From positions 1 through 8,597 of the forward strand of contig DASRVA010000083.1 of NCBI GenBank assembly GCA_035687745.1: a DNA stretch of 8,597 nt. Reading direction: 5' to 3'. Position 1 is the first letter of the stretch, and every line of letters starts with the position of its first letter. A program made the translations under genes and the position numbers. The notes below the pieces were generated by a model that had not been told where the DNA came from, did not search any database, and saw only the letters and a program-made list of their open reading frames with translations. Shown one piece after another: positions 1-6,524 of the stretch. The DNA is from DASRVA01 sp035687745 (GTDB lineage Bacteria; Gemmatimonadota; Gemmatimonadetes; JACCXV01; JAHWKZ01).

Positions 1-706
1 CCCACGCGGCCAGGAGCACCAGGCCGAGGCGGAGGAGCTCAATCCGTCCCCCCGTCGTCCGGCTCGCCCTGGCCAGCGCCGCCGCCGGATCCGCTCCCGG
101 GGAGGCCGTGACCGCCCAGACGAGGAAGTCGCCGGCCAGGAGAAGCGGCGCCAGGAGGCCGAGCGCGGCCGTGAGCCGGGGCACCGTCCGCGCGCCCGGA
201 TCCGGGAAGAGGAGGCTTCCCGAAAAGAGCAGGAGCGCGGCCATGGCGAGGGCCTCGACCGCCGTTCGCAGGGCGACCGGCGGGGTCGGCTCGGGCTCGA
301 CCGGCGGAGGCGGAGGGGCGGCCAGGACGGCCGTCCCGGATCCCTCGACGTGGAAGTCGTAGTCGCCGGATACGGCGTGGCCGTCCGCGGAGACGACGCG
401 CCATGCCACCCGGTAGCCCCCCGCGTTCAGCGCCGGGAGGGGCGCGACGACCACCCGCACGTCGGCCGGGTCCGCCCGCGCGATCAGCTCGAGGATCGAT
501 CCGTCCGGCCGGACGAGCCGGACCCCGGCCATGACCGCTTCGACCGGTTCGCTGAAGACGAGCCGGATCTCCCCGGGGGGTTGCCGGAGCGTGTCCCCGG
601 CGGCAGGCGAGGAGGACACCAGGTGCGCGTGGACGGCCGCCGCGACCGGACCGGGTCGAACGGTTGCTGCCAGAAGCCCGGCCACGAGCAGCGCGGCCCC
701 GGCCAC
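1..706 (-). CDS. CopC-CopD fusion copper resistance/uptake protein (3' part outside the window)
   Basis: The minus-strand frame is open from here to the window edge, giving 235 visible residues. A hydrophobic signal segment (about 4-24) ends at VHA, so cleavage would leave His28 at the mature N-terminus. A CopC beta-sandwich domain follows, with HLVSSSPAAG at its start and SADGHAVSGDYDFHV near its end. His28, Asp108 and His110 match the Cu(II) ligands known for CopC. A Pro/Glu-rich linker (about 126-142) then leads into CopD-like transmembrane helices, with a TTGGRIELLRLG stretch just before the edge. This is the YcnJ-type CopC-CopD layout, thought to bind periplasmic copper and pass it through the inner membrane. 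The start is uncertain: GTG at 706 is the only ordinary start nearby and lies 20 bases after the receptor's stop. It leaves the signal peptide without a basic n-region, because the fitting RFGR residues are encoded just upstream. The family call is firm; the start is not. Confidence 0.85.
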   Translation of the reverse strand, partial: MAGAALLVAGLLAATVRPGPVAAAVHAHLVSSSPAAGDTLRQPPGEIRLVFSEPVEAVMAGVRLVRPDGSILELIARADPADVRVVVAPLPALNAGGYRVAWRVVSADGHAVSGDYDFHVEGSGTAVLAAPPPPPVEPEPTPPVALRTAVEALAMAALLLFSGSLLFPDPGARTVPRLTAALGLLAPLLLAGDFLVWAVTASPGADPAAALARASRTTGGRIELLRLGLVLLAAW

Positions 707-726
707 GAGCCGACCGAACCGCCCGG

Positions 727-3039
727 TTACCGTTCCCAGCGGATGCCCGCGTACAGCGAGCGACCGTCCGCGGGCTGGAAGTACCGTCCCGCCGCGTCGT
801 CCACGGTCATGGCCGGCGAGTACACCTCGTCGGTCAGGTTGAGCGCCTCGGCGAAGACGACGACGCCGGCGTCGGTCACGCTCCACTCGCCCCGCACGCC
901 GAGCGTCGCCCACCCGTGGTTGGTCGCCGTGTTGGCGCTGTCCAGGAAGGTCTGGTCCGGGACCCACTCCAGATTCGGACGCACGGTCAGCCCGGCGGGA
1001 TGACGCAGAACGACCTCTGCCTGGATGACGTGTGTCGGCGCTCCCGGGATCTCGTTCCCGTCGAAGTCCGGGTCGTCCACGTATTCGTAGCGCCCCAGCG
1101 TGTAGGCGAGACGGAACCCGAGCGGCTCCGGATCCTCGTCCAGGGCCGGAGCCACCGCGGCGTATTCGAGCCCGGCCTCCAGGCCGTAGTGGCGGGTGCG
1201 GGGGGCGTTGCGGTAGGCCGGCACCGTGAAGGTCGCGTCCGGGAAGGGCCGGACGTTCACGTTCAGGATCTCGTCCTCAAGCTCGATGTCGTACGCCGCG
1301 AGCTGCCATTCGAGGCCACCCCGGCGGCCACGGGTCCCGAGCTCGATCTGCCAGGCGTCCTGGGCCTCCAGGTCCACGAACCCGGGAACGGTCAGGCTGT
1401 TGAGCTCGATCAGGAGCGGCGGCTCGAACGAGCGGCTGACGTTCCCGAAGAGCTGCCCCTCGACCCGCGGGAGCTCGACCAGAAATCCGACCTTGGGCAT
1501 CCACGCCTCGAAGTCGCGCTCGTCGGTCTGGTCGCCGTCGGCCAGGAAATCGTCCCGGATGATGCGCCGGGAGCGGTCGTAGCGGAGCCCGGCCACCGCC
1601 GACAGGCGCGGGACGATCTCGAGGACCTCGTCCACGTAAAAGGCCACGCTGCTCGCCTCGTCGGTCTGGTCCTTGACGAGCTCCCCCGGCTGGCCGCCCA
1701 CGTTCTCGAAGTGGCGGTTGTCGGTCTCCCCCCAAGCCGGCTGGAAGCCGGCGGTGAAGCGGCTCTCCCGACCGGCCAGCGGAACCTGGTTCTCGTACCG
1801 GACCTCGGCCCCGACGTCCAGGCTCACCTGGTCCAGCAGCCGGAAAATGGGATGCACGATGTCGCGGTGCTGCAGGTACGGGGACACCTCGAGCCTCTGG
1901 CTCGGCGTGAGCTGGGTGCGAAGCTGGACCCCCAGATGATGGAGGTCGTAGTCCCTCCCCCAACGGTCGAGGACGTTGGCCGGATTCGCCTGGTCGGGAT
2001 CCGCCTCCATCTCCTCTCGCGTCAGCGAGCCGGGCAGCTCTTCCTCCACATGCGCGAAGAAGTAGAACCCGCGGAGATCGACCCGATCCGAAAGGACGGC
2101 CCCCAGATGGGCGTTCAGCCGGTCCCGGCGCTGCTCGGAGAAGTCGCGGAACCCGTCCACGGTGGTGTGCGCGTAGCTGGCGTAGTAGTCGGCGCTCCCG
2201 AACACATCGCCGGAGGAGAGCTGGCCCTTGAAGAACCCGTACGACCCGGCCTGGCCCATGAAACGCAGCGGGTTGGCGGTATACCCGGTCCTGGTATCGA
2301 TGTTGATGGCTCCGCCCAGGGTCGAGCCGCCGAAGCGGAGCGCGTTGCCTCCCTTGTAGACCTGGATGTTCGAGGCCGTCAGCAGCTCCAGCGACTCGAA
2401 GTCGGTGAACCCGTCGGCGTTCCGGTACGGCATCCCGTTGACCAGCACGTTGACGCCGCGCAGATGGAAGTTGTTCCTGAGCCCGGATCCGCGGATCGAG
2501 AGCTGGCTCTCGTCCGCCGCGCCGAATCGGGGCTGTATGTAGACCCCCGGCGAGAACCGGAGGACATCGCGAAAGTGGGTCAGGCGCGTCCGCTCCAGCT
2601 CGGCGGTCTCGATCAGGTCGACGGCGCCGGGAACCTCACGCATCCGCTCCCGCACCTCGGCCAGCTCCCGCGGGCTCCCGATGGCGGTCACCCCGGCGAC
2701 CTCGATCGGACGCGCGGTCAGGACCATGTCCAGGCCGGCCGGCTCGGCCGTGACCCGGACGCTCGCCGACTCCGGCTCATAGCCGAGCCGATCGAACCGG
2801 ACCCGGTACGAGCCGGCCGGAAGGGACATCAGCTCGTAGCGGCCGGTCTCGTCGGTCGTGGCGACCAGGTCGGTGCTCTCGACGTGGACGGTGACGCCCT
2901 CGACCGGGGCGCCCGAAGGCTCGGTCACGCGGCCGCTCAGGGCGCCGGGCACCTCCTGACCCCGCGCCGGAGCGGCCAGCGCCAGGATCGCGAGGACGGC
3001 GCCGAGCCACGCCGTCCGGCTCGAATGAAGCTGGAACAT
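727..3039 (-). CDS. TonB-dependent outer-membrane receptor with N-terminal carboxypeptidase-regulatory-like domain, probably for copper
   Basis: This 770-residue protein starts with a signal peptide (about 1-28, basic residue then a long Ala/Leu core). Residues about 31-108 form a carboxypeptidase-D-regulatory-like beta domain (SGRVTEPSGAPVEGVTV, then DETGRYEL and LPAGSYRVRF). A TonB-box-like IEVAGVTAIG lies near 112-121. The plug domain (about 135-245) carries QLSIRGSGLRNNFHLRGV, DGFTDFESLELL and GGSTLGGAIN, which resembles the FecA-type plug. The rest is an alternating beta-barrel sequence. It would import a scarce metal or metal chelate across the outer membrane using TonB energy. The neighbouring CopCD gene and the His/Cys-rich secreted protein suggest copper, in the manner of OprC/NosA, but the plug alone does not prove the ligand and an iron chelate remains possible. 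The last residues are GIRWER, without the usual terminal aromatic. ATG 3039 is chosen because a strong ribosome-binding site lies 5 bases upstream. Confidence 0.92.
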   Translation of the reverse strand: MFQLHSSRTAWLGAVLAILALAAPARGQEVPGALSGRVTEPSGAPVEGVTVHVESTDLVATTDETGRYELMSLPAGSYRVRFDRLGYEPESASVRVTAEPAGLDMVLTARPIEVAGVTAIGSPRELAEVRERMREVPGAVDLIETAELERTRLTHFRDVLRFSPGVYIQPRFGAADESQLSIRGSGLRNNFHLRGVNVLVNGMPYRNADGFTDFESLELLTASNIQVYKGGNALRFGGSTLGGAINIDTRTGYTANPLRFMGQAGSYGFFKGQLSSGDVFGSADYYASYAHTTVDGFRDFSEQRRDRLNAHLGAVLSDRVDLRGFYFFAHVEEELPGSLTREEMEADPDQANPANVLDRWGRDYDLHHLGVQLRTQLTPSQRLEVSPYLQHRDIVHPIFRLLDQVSLDVGAEVRYENQVPLAGRESRFTAGFQPAWGETDNRHFENVGGQPGELVKDQTDEASSVAFYVDEVLEIVPRLSAVAGLRYDRSRRIIRDDFLADGDQTDERDFEAWMPKVGFLVELPRVEGQLFGNVSRSFEPPLLIELNSLTVPGFVDLEAQDAWQIELGTRGRRGGLEWQLAAYDIELEDEILNVNVRPFPDATFTVPAYRNAPRTRHYGLEAGLEYAAVAPALDEDPEPLGFRLAYTLGRYEYVDDPDFDGNEIPGAPTHVIQAEVVLRHPAGLTVRPNLEWVPDQTFLDSANTATNHGWATLGVRGEWSVTDAGVVVFAEALNLTDEVYSPAMTVDDAAGRYFQPADGRSLYAGIRWER

Positions 3040-3044
3040 GAAGA

Positions 3045-3050
3045 CCTCCC
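3045..3050 (-). promoter_or_regulatory. Ribosome-binding site of the TonB-dependent receptor
   Basis: On the minus strand the sequence reads GGGAGG, then 5 bases (TCTTC), then ATG at 3039. This is a near-consensus Shine-Dalgarno at normal spacing and fixes the receptor start. The same bases can pair with an arm of the upstream hairpin. Confidence 0.75.
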
Positions 3051-3070
3051 GTAGCTCATCGTTCGACAGA

Positions 3071-3099
3071 CGGGAGCGCGGACATCGGATCCGCTCCCG
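3071..3099 (-). promoter_or_regulatory. Leader hairpin between the His/Cys-rich gene and the receptor gene
   Basis: The arms cgggagcg (3071-3078) and cgctcccg (3092-3099) are perfect 8-bp inverted repeats around a 13-base loop. The stem can extend by two pairs if two bases bulge. There is no T-run after it in the minus direction, so it does not look like an intrinsic terminator. Its 3' arm plus the next base in the transcript (CTCCCGT, 3076-3070) is also a perfect 7-base complement of the receptor's Shine-Dalgarno region (ACGGGAG, 3052-3046). Two exclusive folds are therefore possible. A regulatory role is inference. Confidence 0.4.
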
Positions 3100-3117
3100 C
3101 GGGCATTCGACGAAGCG

Positions 3118-3468
3118 CTACGGGGTCGGAGGGCCGTTCGCGTACGGGTGGAGGTAGGGGGAGAGCTGGGCCGCGGGCGTCGACGTCCCGCCCGTCCGGG
3201 TCTCGCGGACCATGTTCGATCGGACATGGGCCTCGCCCGGACCGGCCGCCGGGGCGATGGCCGTCGAGCCGTGGCACGTCCCGAAGCAGGTGCATCCGTG
3301 CCCGCCGTCCGCCTTGCCGTGGGAGGCGTCGGGATGGACGGCATGACCCGCCACCGTGTCGTGGTGAGGGCAGCGATGGAGGCCCGCGGCCTCGCCGGCG
3401 CTCCCCGCCAGGAAGAGCGCGACCATGGCCGACGCGAGACCGCTGCGAAAGAGCTCACGCAAACGCAT
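3118..3468 (-). CDS. Small secreted His/Cys-rich protein, probable periplasmic metal binder
   Basis: This 116-residue protein has a basic n-region (MRLRELFR) and a hydrophobic core, with likely signal cleavage near residues 24-28. The mature part holds ten His (31, 35, 36, 42, 45, 50, 57, 66, 81, 107) and four Cys (33, 59, 61, 65), grouped as HRCPHHD and GHGCTCFGTCHG. After residue 82 it is low in such residues and ends in a Pro-rich PYLHPYANGPPTP tail. The density of soft-metal ligands and the position directly before a TonB-dependent receptor and CopCD suggest a periplasmic copper-binding or copper-sensing partner of the receptor. It resembles the loosely defined DUF2946-type small proteins found near copper receptors, but I cannot confirm membership. 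ATG 3468 directly follows the upstream gene's TAG (zero gap), with AGGAGG 11 bases before it inside the upstream gene. This points to translational coupling. The gene is probably real; its function is inferred. Confidence 0.75.
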   Translation of the reverse strand: MRLRELFRSGLASAMVALFLAGSAGEAAGLHRCPHHDTVAGHAVHPDASHGKADGGHGCTCFGTCHGSTAIAPAAGPGEAHVRSNMVRETRTGGTSTPAAQLSPYLHPYANGPPTP

Positions 3469-4806
3469 CTAGGCGATCGCCTCCTGGGGCCGCCGCTCCG
3501 CCTCGTCACCCGTCAGGCTGTCGAACCGCCGGCCGGCGTAAATCGCGAACCCGGACCAGATCGCGATCACGGCGAGTGCCAGAATCGAGAGAAAGCGAAT
3601 CGGGATCGCGGTAAGACCCAGAGCCATGACGATCGCGATCCCCTTCCCGAACCGCTGCACGAACATGTTCGCGAACGCCCGGGCTTTGTACTTCACATCG
3701 GCCGATGTCGGGACGAACAGGGTTTCCCGAGCGGTCTGGTTCATCGAATAGGAGAACGCGTTGTCCGAGATCGTCAGCAGTGCCCCGGCCCAAAGAACCG
3801 GCGCGACGAAGTATACCCCGCTGGCCATCGCCATCGCGACGGGAAGAACCAGCAGCGCAGTCGTGATTCCGAACCTGCGAATCACGAACGAAACGAGAAA
3901 GAACTGCGTCACCACGCTGATCACTCCGATGATCGTGGTGATCTGTCCGAAGAAAGCCTGGGTAGCTCCTGCTCCGGTAAGGGTCTCAGCCTGTGTGGAA
4001 TACTGATAGTCGAGAATCTGCGACACCAGCTCGTAGAGGAAGACGATCATCACGATCGCCAACAGATAGCGGGAGGCCATGGCCAGCCTGGCTCCCTCCA
4101 CCGCCGCGTTCATCTTCTTTCCCTCGCCCTCGACATGGAGCTGATCGGCGTCGCTGCGACCAATGGCCGCATCCGGCGTTTTCGCCACGGCCTCCGTTCG
4201 CCAGACGAGGATGCCGATGACCAGCGTGACGACGGCGCAGCCGATCAGGAGGGCGGGGGCTCCAAGGGGTTCCACGAGCTGCCACACCGTGATGCCTCCG
4301 ACCAGGCCGCCCACCACACCTCCACCCCCGATCAGCCCGTAAAGCCGCTTCGACTGCTCGGTCTTCGTCATCTCGTTGAGGTACGCCCAGAAGGTCGTCA
4401 CCCATATCGTCGACCAGGCATCCCCGAAAAGATAGAAAGCCCAGTTGGTCGTCGGGGCAGGCTGCCCGCCCCCGAGGACGGCCGCGAAGCCAAGCAGCGC
4501 CAAGATGAAAATCCCACACAGCGCTGCGACCAGGCGCCGGCTCCCCAATTTGTTGTACAGCACCGTGAACAGCACGACGGCCAGGATCGCGACCCCTATG
4601 TTGGCCAGTTTGGCGTAGAGTTCGACGTACGCGCCCAGGTTCTCTACGAACAGCCCTTTCTTGAGTGGCTTGAGAACTTGAAAGACGAGGATGACGAGGA
4701 ACCAGAAGAGGAAGAACAGGACAGCGGGCTCGACCTCCCGCTTCTTGACGTCCACGAACAGACGGAGGAAGCGCCCGGCGGGGCTGATCTGGGTGTCGCG
4801 CTCCAT
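3469..4806 (-). CDS. ATP/ADP carrier-type nucleotide transporter (NTT/TLC family)
   Basis: This 445-residue inner-membrane protein has about 11-12 hydrophobic helices, which fits the core length of the family, and a short charged N-terminus (1-26). The first helix ends in VLKPLKKGLFVENLG (about 44-58), matching the Lys-containing end of helix 1 in nucleotide transporters. A conserved-looking KRLYGLIGGGGVVGGLVGG stretch (153-171) follows the NEMTKTEQ loop, as in Tlc/Npt proteins. Classic members in Rickettsia, Chlamydia and plastids exchange ATP for ADP. Free-living bacteria carry uncharacterised relatives, so the substrate here is unknown. The gene leads the minus-strand copper cluster, and its stop codon touches the next gene's ATG, which suggests one transcript. 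Its GC content is much lower than its surroundings (33 of 60 bases in the line from 3901), which could mean later acquisition. ATG 4806 is supported by a GAGGT 8 bases upstream. The family is fairly sure; the role is not. Confidence 0.82.
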   Translation of the reverse strand: MERDTQISPAGRFLRLFVDVKKREVEPAVLFFLFWFLVILVFQVLKPLKKGLFVENLGAYVELYAKLANIGVAILAVVLFTVLYNKLGSRRLVAALCGIFILALLGFAAVLGGGQPAPTTNWAFYLFGDAWSTIWVTTFWAYLNEMTKTEQSKRLYGLIGGGGVVGGLVGGITVWQLVEPLGAPALLIGCAVVTLVIGILVWRTEAVAKTPDAAIGRSDADQLHVEGEGKKMNAAVEGARLAMASRYLLAIVMIVFLYELVSQILDYQYSTQAETLTGAGATQAFFGQITTIIGVISVVTQFFLVSFVIRRFGITTALLVLPVAMAMASGVYFVAPVLWAGALLTISDNAFSYSMNQTARETLFVPTSADVKYKARAFANMFVQRFGKGIAIVMALGLTAIPIRFLSILALAVIAIWSGFAIYAGRRFDSLTGDEAERRPQEAIA

Positions 4807-4814
4807 CCGAAGGG

Positions 4815-4819
4815 ACCTC
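4815..4819 (-). promoter_or_regulatory. Ribosome-binding site of the nucleotide transporter
   Basis: The minus strand reads GAGGT, then 8 bases, then ATG at 4806. This supports the chosen start. No convincing promoter was recognised in the 165-base gap behind it, although a TAAACT resembling a -10 box lies near 4850-4855. Confidence 0.55.
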
Positions 4820-4918
4820 GGCAGGCTCGAGTTCGCTCTTGGAAACGCGTCAGTTTAGCACGCCGATTGCGGCGCCGCGACCCGCCGTGCCTGGGTCACC
4901 CGGCGGCCGACGCGAAGA

Positions 4919-4944
4919 CGGGCGCCGTCCTGGAACGGCGCCCG
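4919..4944 (-). terminator. Strong GC hairpin downstream of the XRE regulator gene
   Basis: Perfect 10-bp arms (cgggcgccgt and acggcgcccg) surround a 6-base loop (cctgga). The hairpin begins 27 bases past the regulator's stop codon in the minus direction. Only a weak T-containing stretch (CTTCG) follows it, so it may be a poor intrinsic terminator or an RNA-stabilising structure. It separates the regulator gene from the copper cluster that continues on the same strand. Confidence 0.5.
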
Positions 4945-4971
4945 CGAATCGCAGGTTACGAGGTCCGGGCC

Positions 4972-5313
4972 CTACAGCGCGGGCCTGGACCCCTCGGCGG
5001 CGTACGCCGGGCGGCGGGACTCGTCCCGCTGGCGCCCGTTCCCGGAGTGGCCGTTCCCCGAGGGGCCGCTCCGACCGTTCCCGCCGTCCTCCAACTGGGC
5101 AAAAGCCCCGGAGAGAAGATCGTTCAGGTCGACGCCTTCCTCCTGATGGAGACGGGCCAGGAACATCCACGAGCGGGGAATCTCGCCGCGCTCGTACTTG
5201 CTGATCGTCTGCTGGACGGAATCGACGTTCTCGGCGAAGCTTCTCTGGTCCCGGTTTCCCCGGATCTGCTGGAGGCGTCTGCCGACCTCTCTCCTCATCT
5301 TGGTCATGTCCAT
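4972..5313 (-). CDS. XRE-family helix-turn-helix transcriptional regulator with Gly/Asn-rich tail
   Basis: This 113-residue protein has a single Cro/C1-type helix-turn-helix domain (about 10-68). It includes RSFAENVDSVQQTISKYERGE (positions 24-44, split here as RSFAENVDS and VQQTISKYERGE), where QQTISKYE is the recognition helix, and it ends in the usual VDLNDLL helix. After residue 75 comes a flexible low-complexity tail (GNGRSGPSGNGHSGNGR) with no recognisable domain. There is no ligand-binding or peptidase domain, so the signal it senses is unknown. It could control the divergent 5445-6404 gene, the copper cluster downstream on its own strand, or itself. GTG 5316 also opens the frame, but ATG 5313 is preferred because the AGGGGG upstream sits 6 bases from it and only 3 from the GTG. 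The fold is confident; the targets are not. Confidence 0.85.
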   Translation of the reverse strand: MDMTKMRREVGRRLQQIRGNRDQRSFAENVDSVQQTISKYERGEIPRSWMFLARLHQEEGVDLNDLLSGAFAQLEDGGNGRSGPSGNGHSGNGRQRDESRRPAYAAEGSRPAL

Positions 5314-5319
5314 CACGTT

Positions 5320-5325
5320 CCCCCT
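5320..5325 (-). promoter_or_regulatory. Ribosome-binding site deciding the regulator's start
   Basis: AGGGGG on the minus strand lies 6 bases before ATG 5313 and 3 bases before GTG 5316. The spacing favours the ATG. Confidence 0.5.
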
Positions 5326-5383
5326 GGGAGCGGGTCAATGCCCCGTGCGTCGTTCGCGATCGGCCCATAACAACCATAGCCGC

Positions 5384-5393
5384 GGTCCGGACC
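5384..5393. promoter_or_regulatory. 10-bp palindrome in the divergent intergenic region, candidate operator
   Basis: ggtccggacc is a perfect palindrome between the XRE regulator and the plus-strand binding-protein gene, 71 bases from the first start and 52 from the second. Homodimeric XRE regulators often bind such sites next to their own gene. A GC-rich 10-mer palindrome can easily occur by chance, and no clear -10/-35 boxes were recognised in this 128-base region. Confidence 0.25.
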
Positions 5394-5431
5394 CCCATCC
5401 GTAAGCCACCGAACAAAGGACGGCAGGCCCT

Positions 5432-5436
5432 GAGGA
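5432..5436 (+). promoter_or_regulatory. Ribosome-binding site supporting the TTG start at 5445
   Basis: GAGGA lies 8 bases before the TTG at 5445. No ATG or GTG occurs before the conserved N-terminal lobe, so this site supports use of the rare TTG start. Confidence 0.55.
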
Positions 5437-5444
5437 CCGTTTCA

Positions 5445-6404
5445 TTGAACCCTCGACCCCCTTCGGAGTTCCCCCGGGTCGCTTCCCTGATCGCCAGCAG
5501 CACCGAGATCGTCCACGCCCTGGGACAGGGCGGTCGGCTGGTGGCGCGCAGCCACGAGTGCGACCACCCGCCGGAGGTCCTCGACCTGCCGGCGATCACC
5601 GAGCCCCGCTTCCCCACCGACGGCACGAGCTACGAGATCGACCAGCGGGTCCGGGCCCTGGTCCAGGAGGCCCTTTCGGTCTACCGGGTGGACGCGGAGC
5701 GGCTCAGGGCGGTCCGGCCCGACGTGATCGTGACCCAGACCCAGTGCGAGGTGTGCGCAGTCAGCCTGGGAGATGTGGAGGAGGCCCTCGCCGAGTGGAC
5801 GGGCGGCCGGCCGACCCTCGTCTCCCTTTCCCCGGACTCCCTGGAGGCGGTCTGGGAGGACATCCGGCGGGTCGCTTTGGCGCTGGGCGTGGAAGGGGAG
5901 GGCGAGCGGCTGGTCGCCAGGCTCCGCCAGCGCTGCGCGGAGATCGAGGCGGCGGCCGCCACCGTGCCGCACCGGCCATCGGTCGCCTGCATCGAGTGGA
6001 TCGATCCGCTCATGGCGGCCGGCAACTGGATGCCCGAGCTGGTGGTCATGGCCGGCGGCCGGAACCTGGTCGGTGAGGCCGGCCGGCACTCGCCGACCCT
6101 GGAGTGGGCGCGGCTACGGGCCCTCGATCCCGAGGTCCTCTTCGTGTCGCCGTGCGGCTTCGACCTGGCGCGGACGCGGGCCGACATGGACGGGCTGGCG
6201 TCCCGACCGGGGTGGGACGGGCTGCGGGCCGTCCGGGAGGGGCGGGTCGCCCTGGCCGACGGCGTCCAGTGGTTCAACCGTCCGGGGCCCCGGCTCGTCG
6301 AGTCGCTCGAGATCCTGGCCGAGATCCTCCACCCCGCGCGGTTCGACTTCGGCTATCGGGAGCGGGCCTGGGAGCCCTGGGGCGCTGATCCGGGTCGGGC
6401 CTAG
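5445..6404 (+). CDS. BtuF-family (helical-backbone metal receptor) binding protein without signal peptide
   Basis: This 319-residue protein has the two-lobed substrate-binding fold of the BtuF/FecB class. The first lobe opens with RVASLIASSTEIVHALG (about 11-27), then LRAVRPDVIVTQ (87-98). The second lobe shows WIDPLMAAGNWMPELV, LRALDPEVLFVSPCGFD and a closing GPRLVESLEILAEILHP. Such proteins normally deliver cobalamin or iron chelates to an ABC transporter in the periplasm. Here there is no signal peptide or lipobox (the N-terminus is MNPRPPSEFPR), and no permease or ATPase gene is adjacent, so it is probably cytoplasmic. Possible ligand residues are HECDH (37-41) and CEVC (101-104). Relatives of this kind are commonly labelled cobalamin-binding proteins, but the ligand is not established here. 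It is divergent from the XRE regulator and upstream of a molybdate permease. TTG 5445 is chosen by its ribosome-binding site. Confidence 0.8.
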   Translation: MNPRPPSEFPRVASLIASSTEIVHALGQGGRLVARSHECDHPPEVLDLPAITEPRFPTDGTSYEIDQRVRALVQEALSVYRVDAERLRAVRPDVIVTQTQCEVCAVSLGDVEEALAEWTGGRPTLVSLSPDSLEAVWEDIRRVALALGVEGEGERLVARLRQRCAEIEAAAATVPHRPSVACIEWIDPLMAAGNWMPELVVMAGGRNLVGEAGRHSPTLEWARLRALDPEVLFVSPCGFDLARTRADMDGLASRPGWDGLRAVREGRVALADGVQWFNRPGPRLVESLEILAEILHPARFDFGYRERAWEPWGADPGRA

Positions 6405-6424
6405 GCTGCCTAGGCCCGATCCCG
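6391..6424 (+). terminator. Hairpin overlapping the stop codon of the binding-protein gene
   Basis: The arms tcgggcctagg (6395-6405) and cctaggcccga (6409-6419) are perfect 11-bp inverted repeats with a 3-base apex. The stem continues for four more pairs (cggg 6391-6394 with cccg 6421-6424) past one bulged t. The TAG stop (6402-6404) is inside the left arm. No T-run follows, so termination may be inefficient; it could instead protect the upstream mRNA or reduce read-through into the permease gene. Confidence 0.45.
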
Positions 6425-6524
6425 CAGGATCTCGACCCCGGCCCGTTCGTACGGGATCAAACACGGCCTCGCCGCCCGCGACCCGTTGGTCGGCCGAACC
6501 GGGCAGGACTAGATCGGGTCATCG

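Noticed and set aside
664..3054. Plus-strand open frame of 796 codons opposite the TonB receptor
   Set aside because: It is the antisense shadow of a clear receptor gene in GC-rich DNA, its product shows no recognisable domain, and the receptor has signal peptide, plug and ribosome-binding site.
86..3099. 14-base direct repeat cggatccgctcccg at 86-99 and 3086-3099
   Set aside because: Several matches of this length are expected by chance in 8.6 kb of such biased composition; one copy lies inside the CopCD coding sequence and has no matching flanks.
3473..3482. Palindrome ggcgatcgcc near the end of the nucleotide carrier gene
   Set aside because: It lies inside coding sequence and is a common GC-rich palindrome; nothing links it to regulation.
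3148..5370. Plus-strand open frame of 740 codons opposite the nucleotide carrier and XRE gene
   Set aside because: The product is charged and low in complexity with no domain, and it spans two well-supported minus-strand genes plus their intergenic regions.
6405..6524. Possible molybdenum-cofactor riboswitch before the MOT1 gene
   Set aside because: Apart from the hairpin at its beginning and a 5-bp stem near 6448-6461 (roughly), no conserved riboswitch core was recognised.
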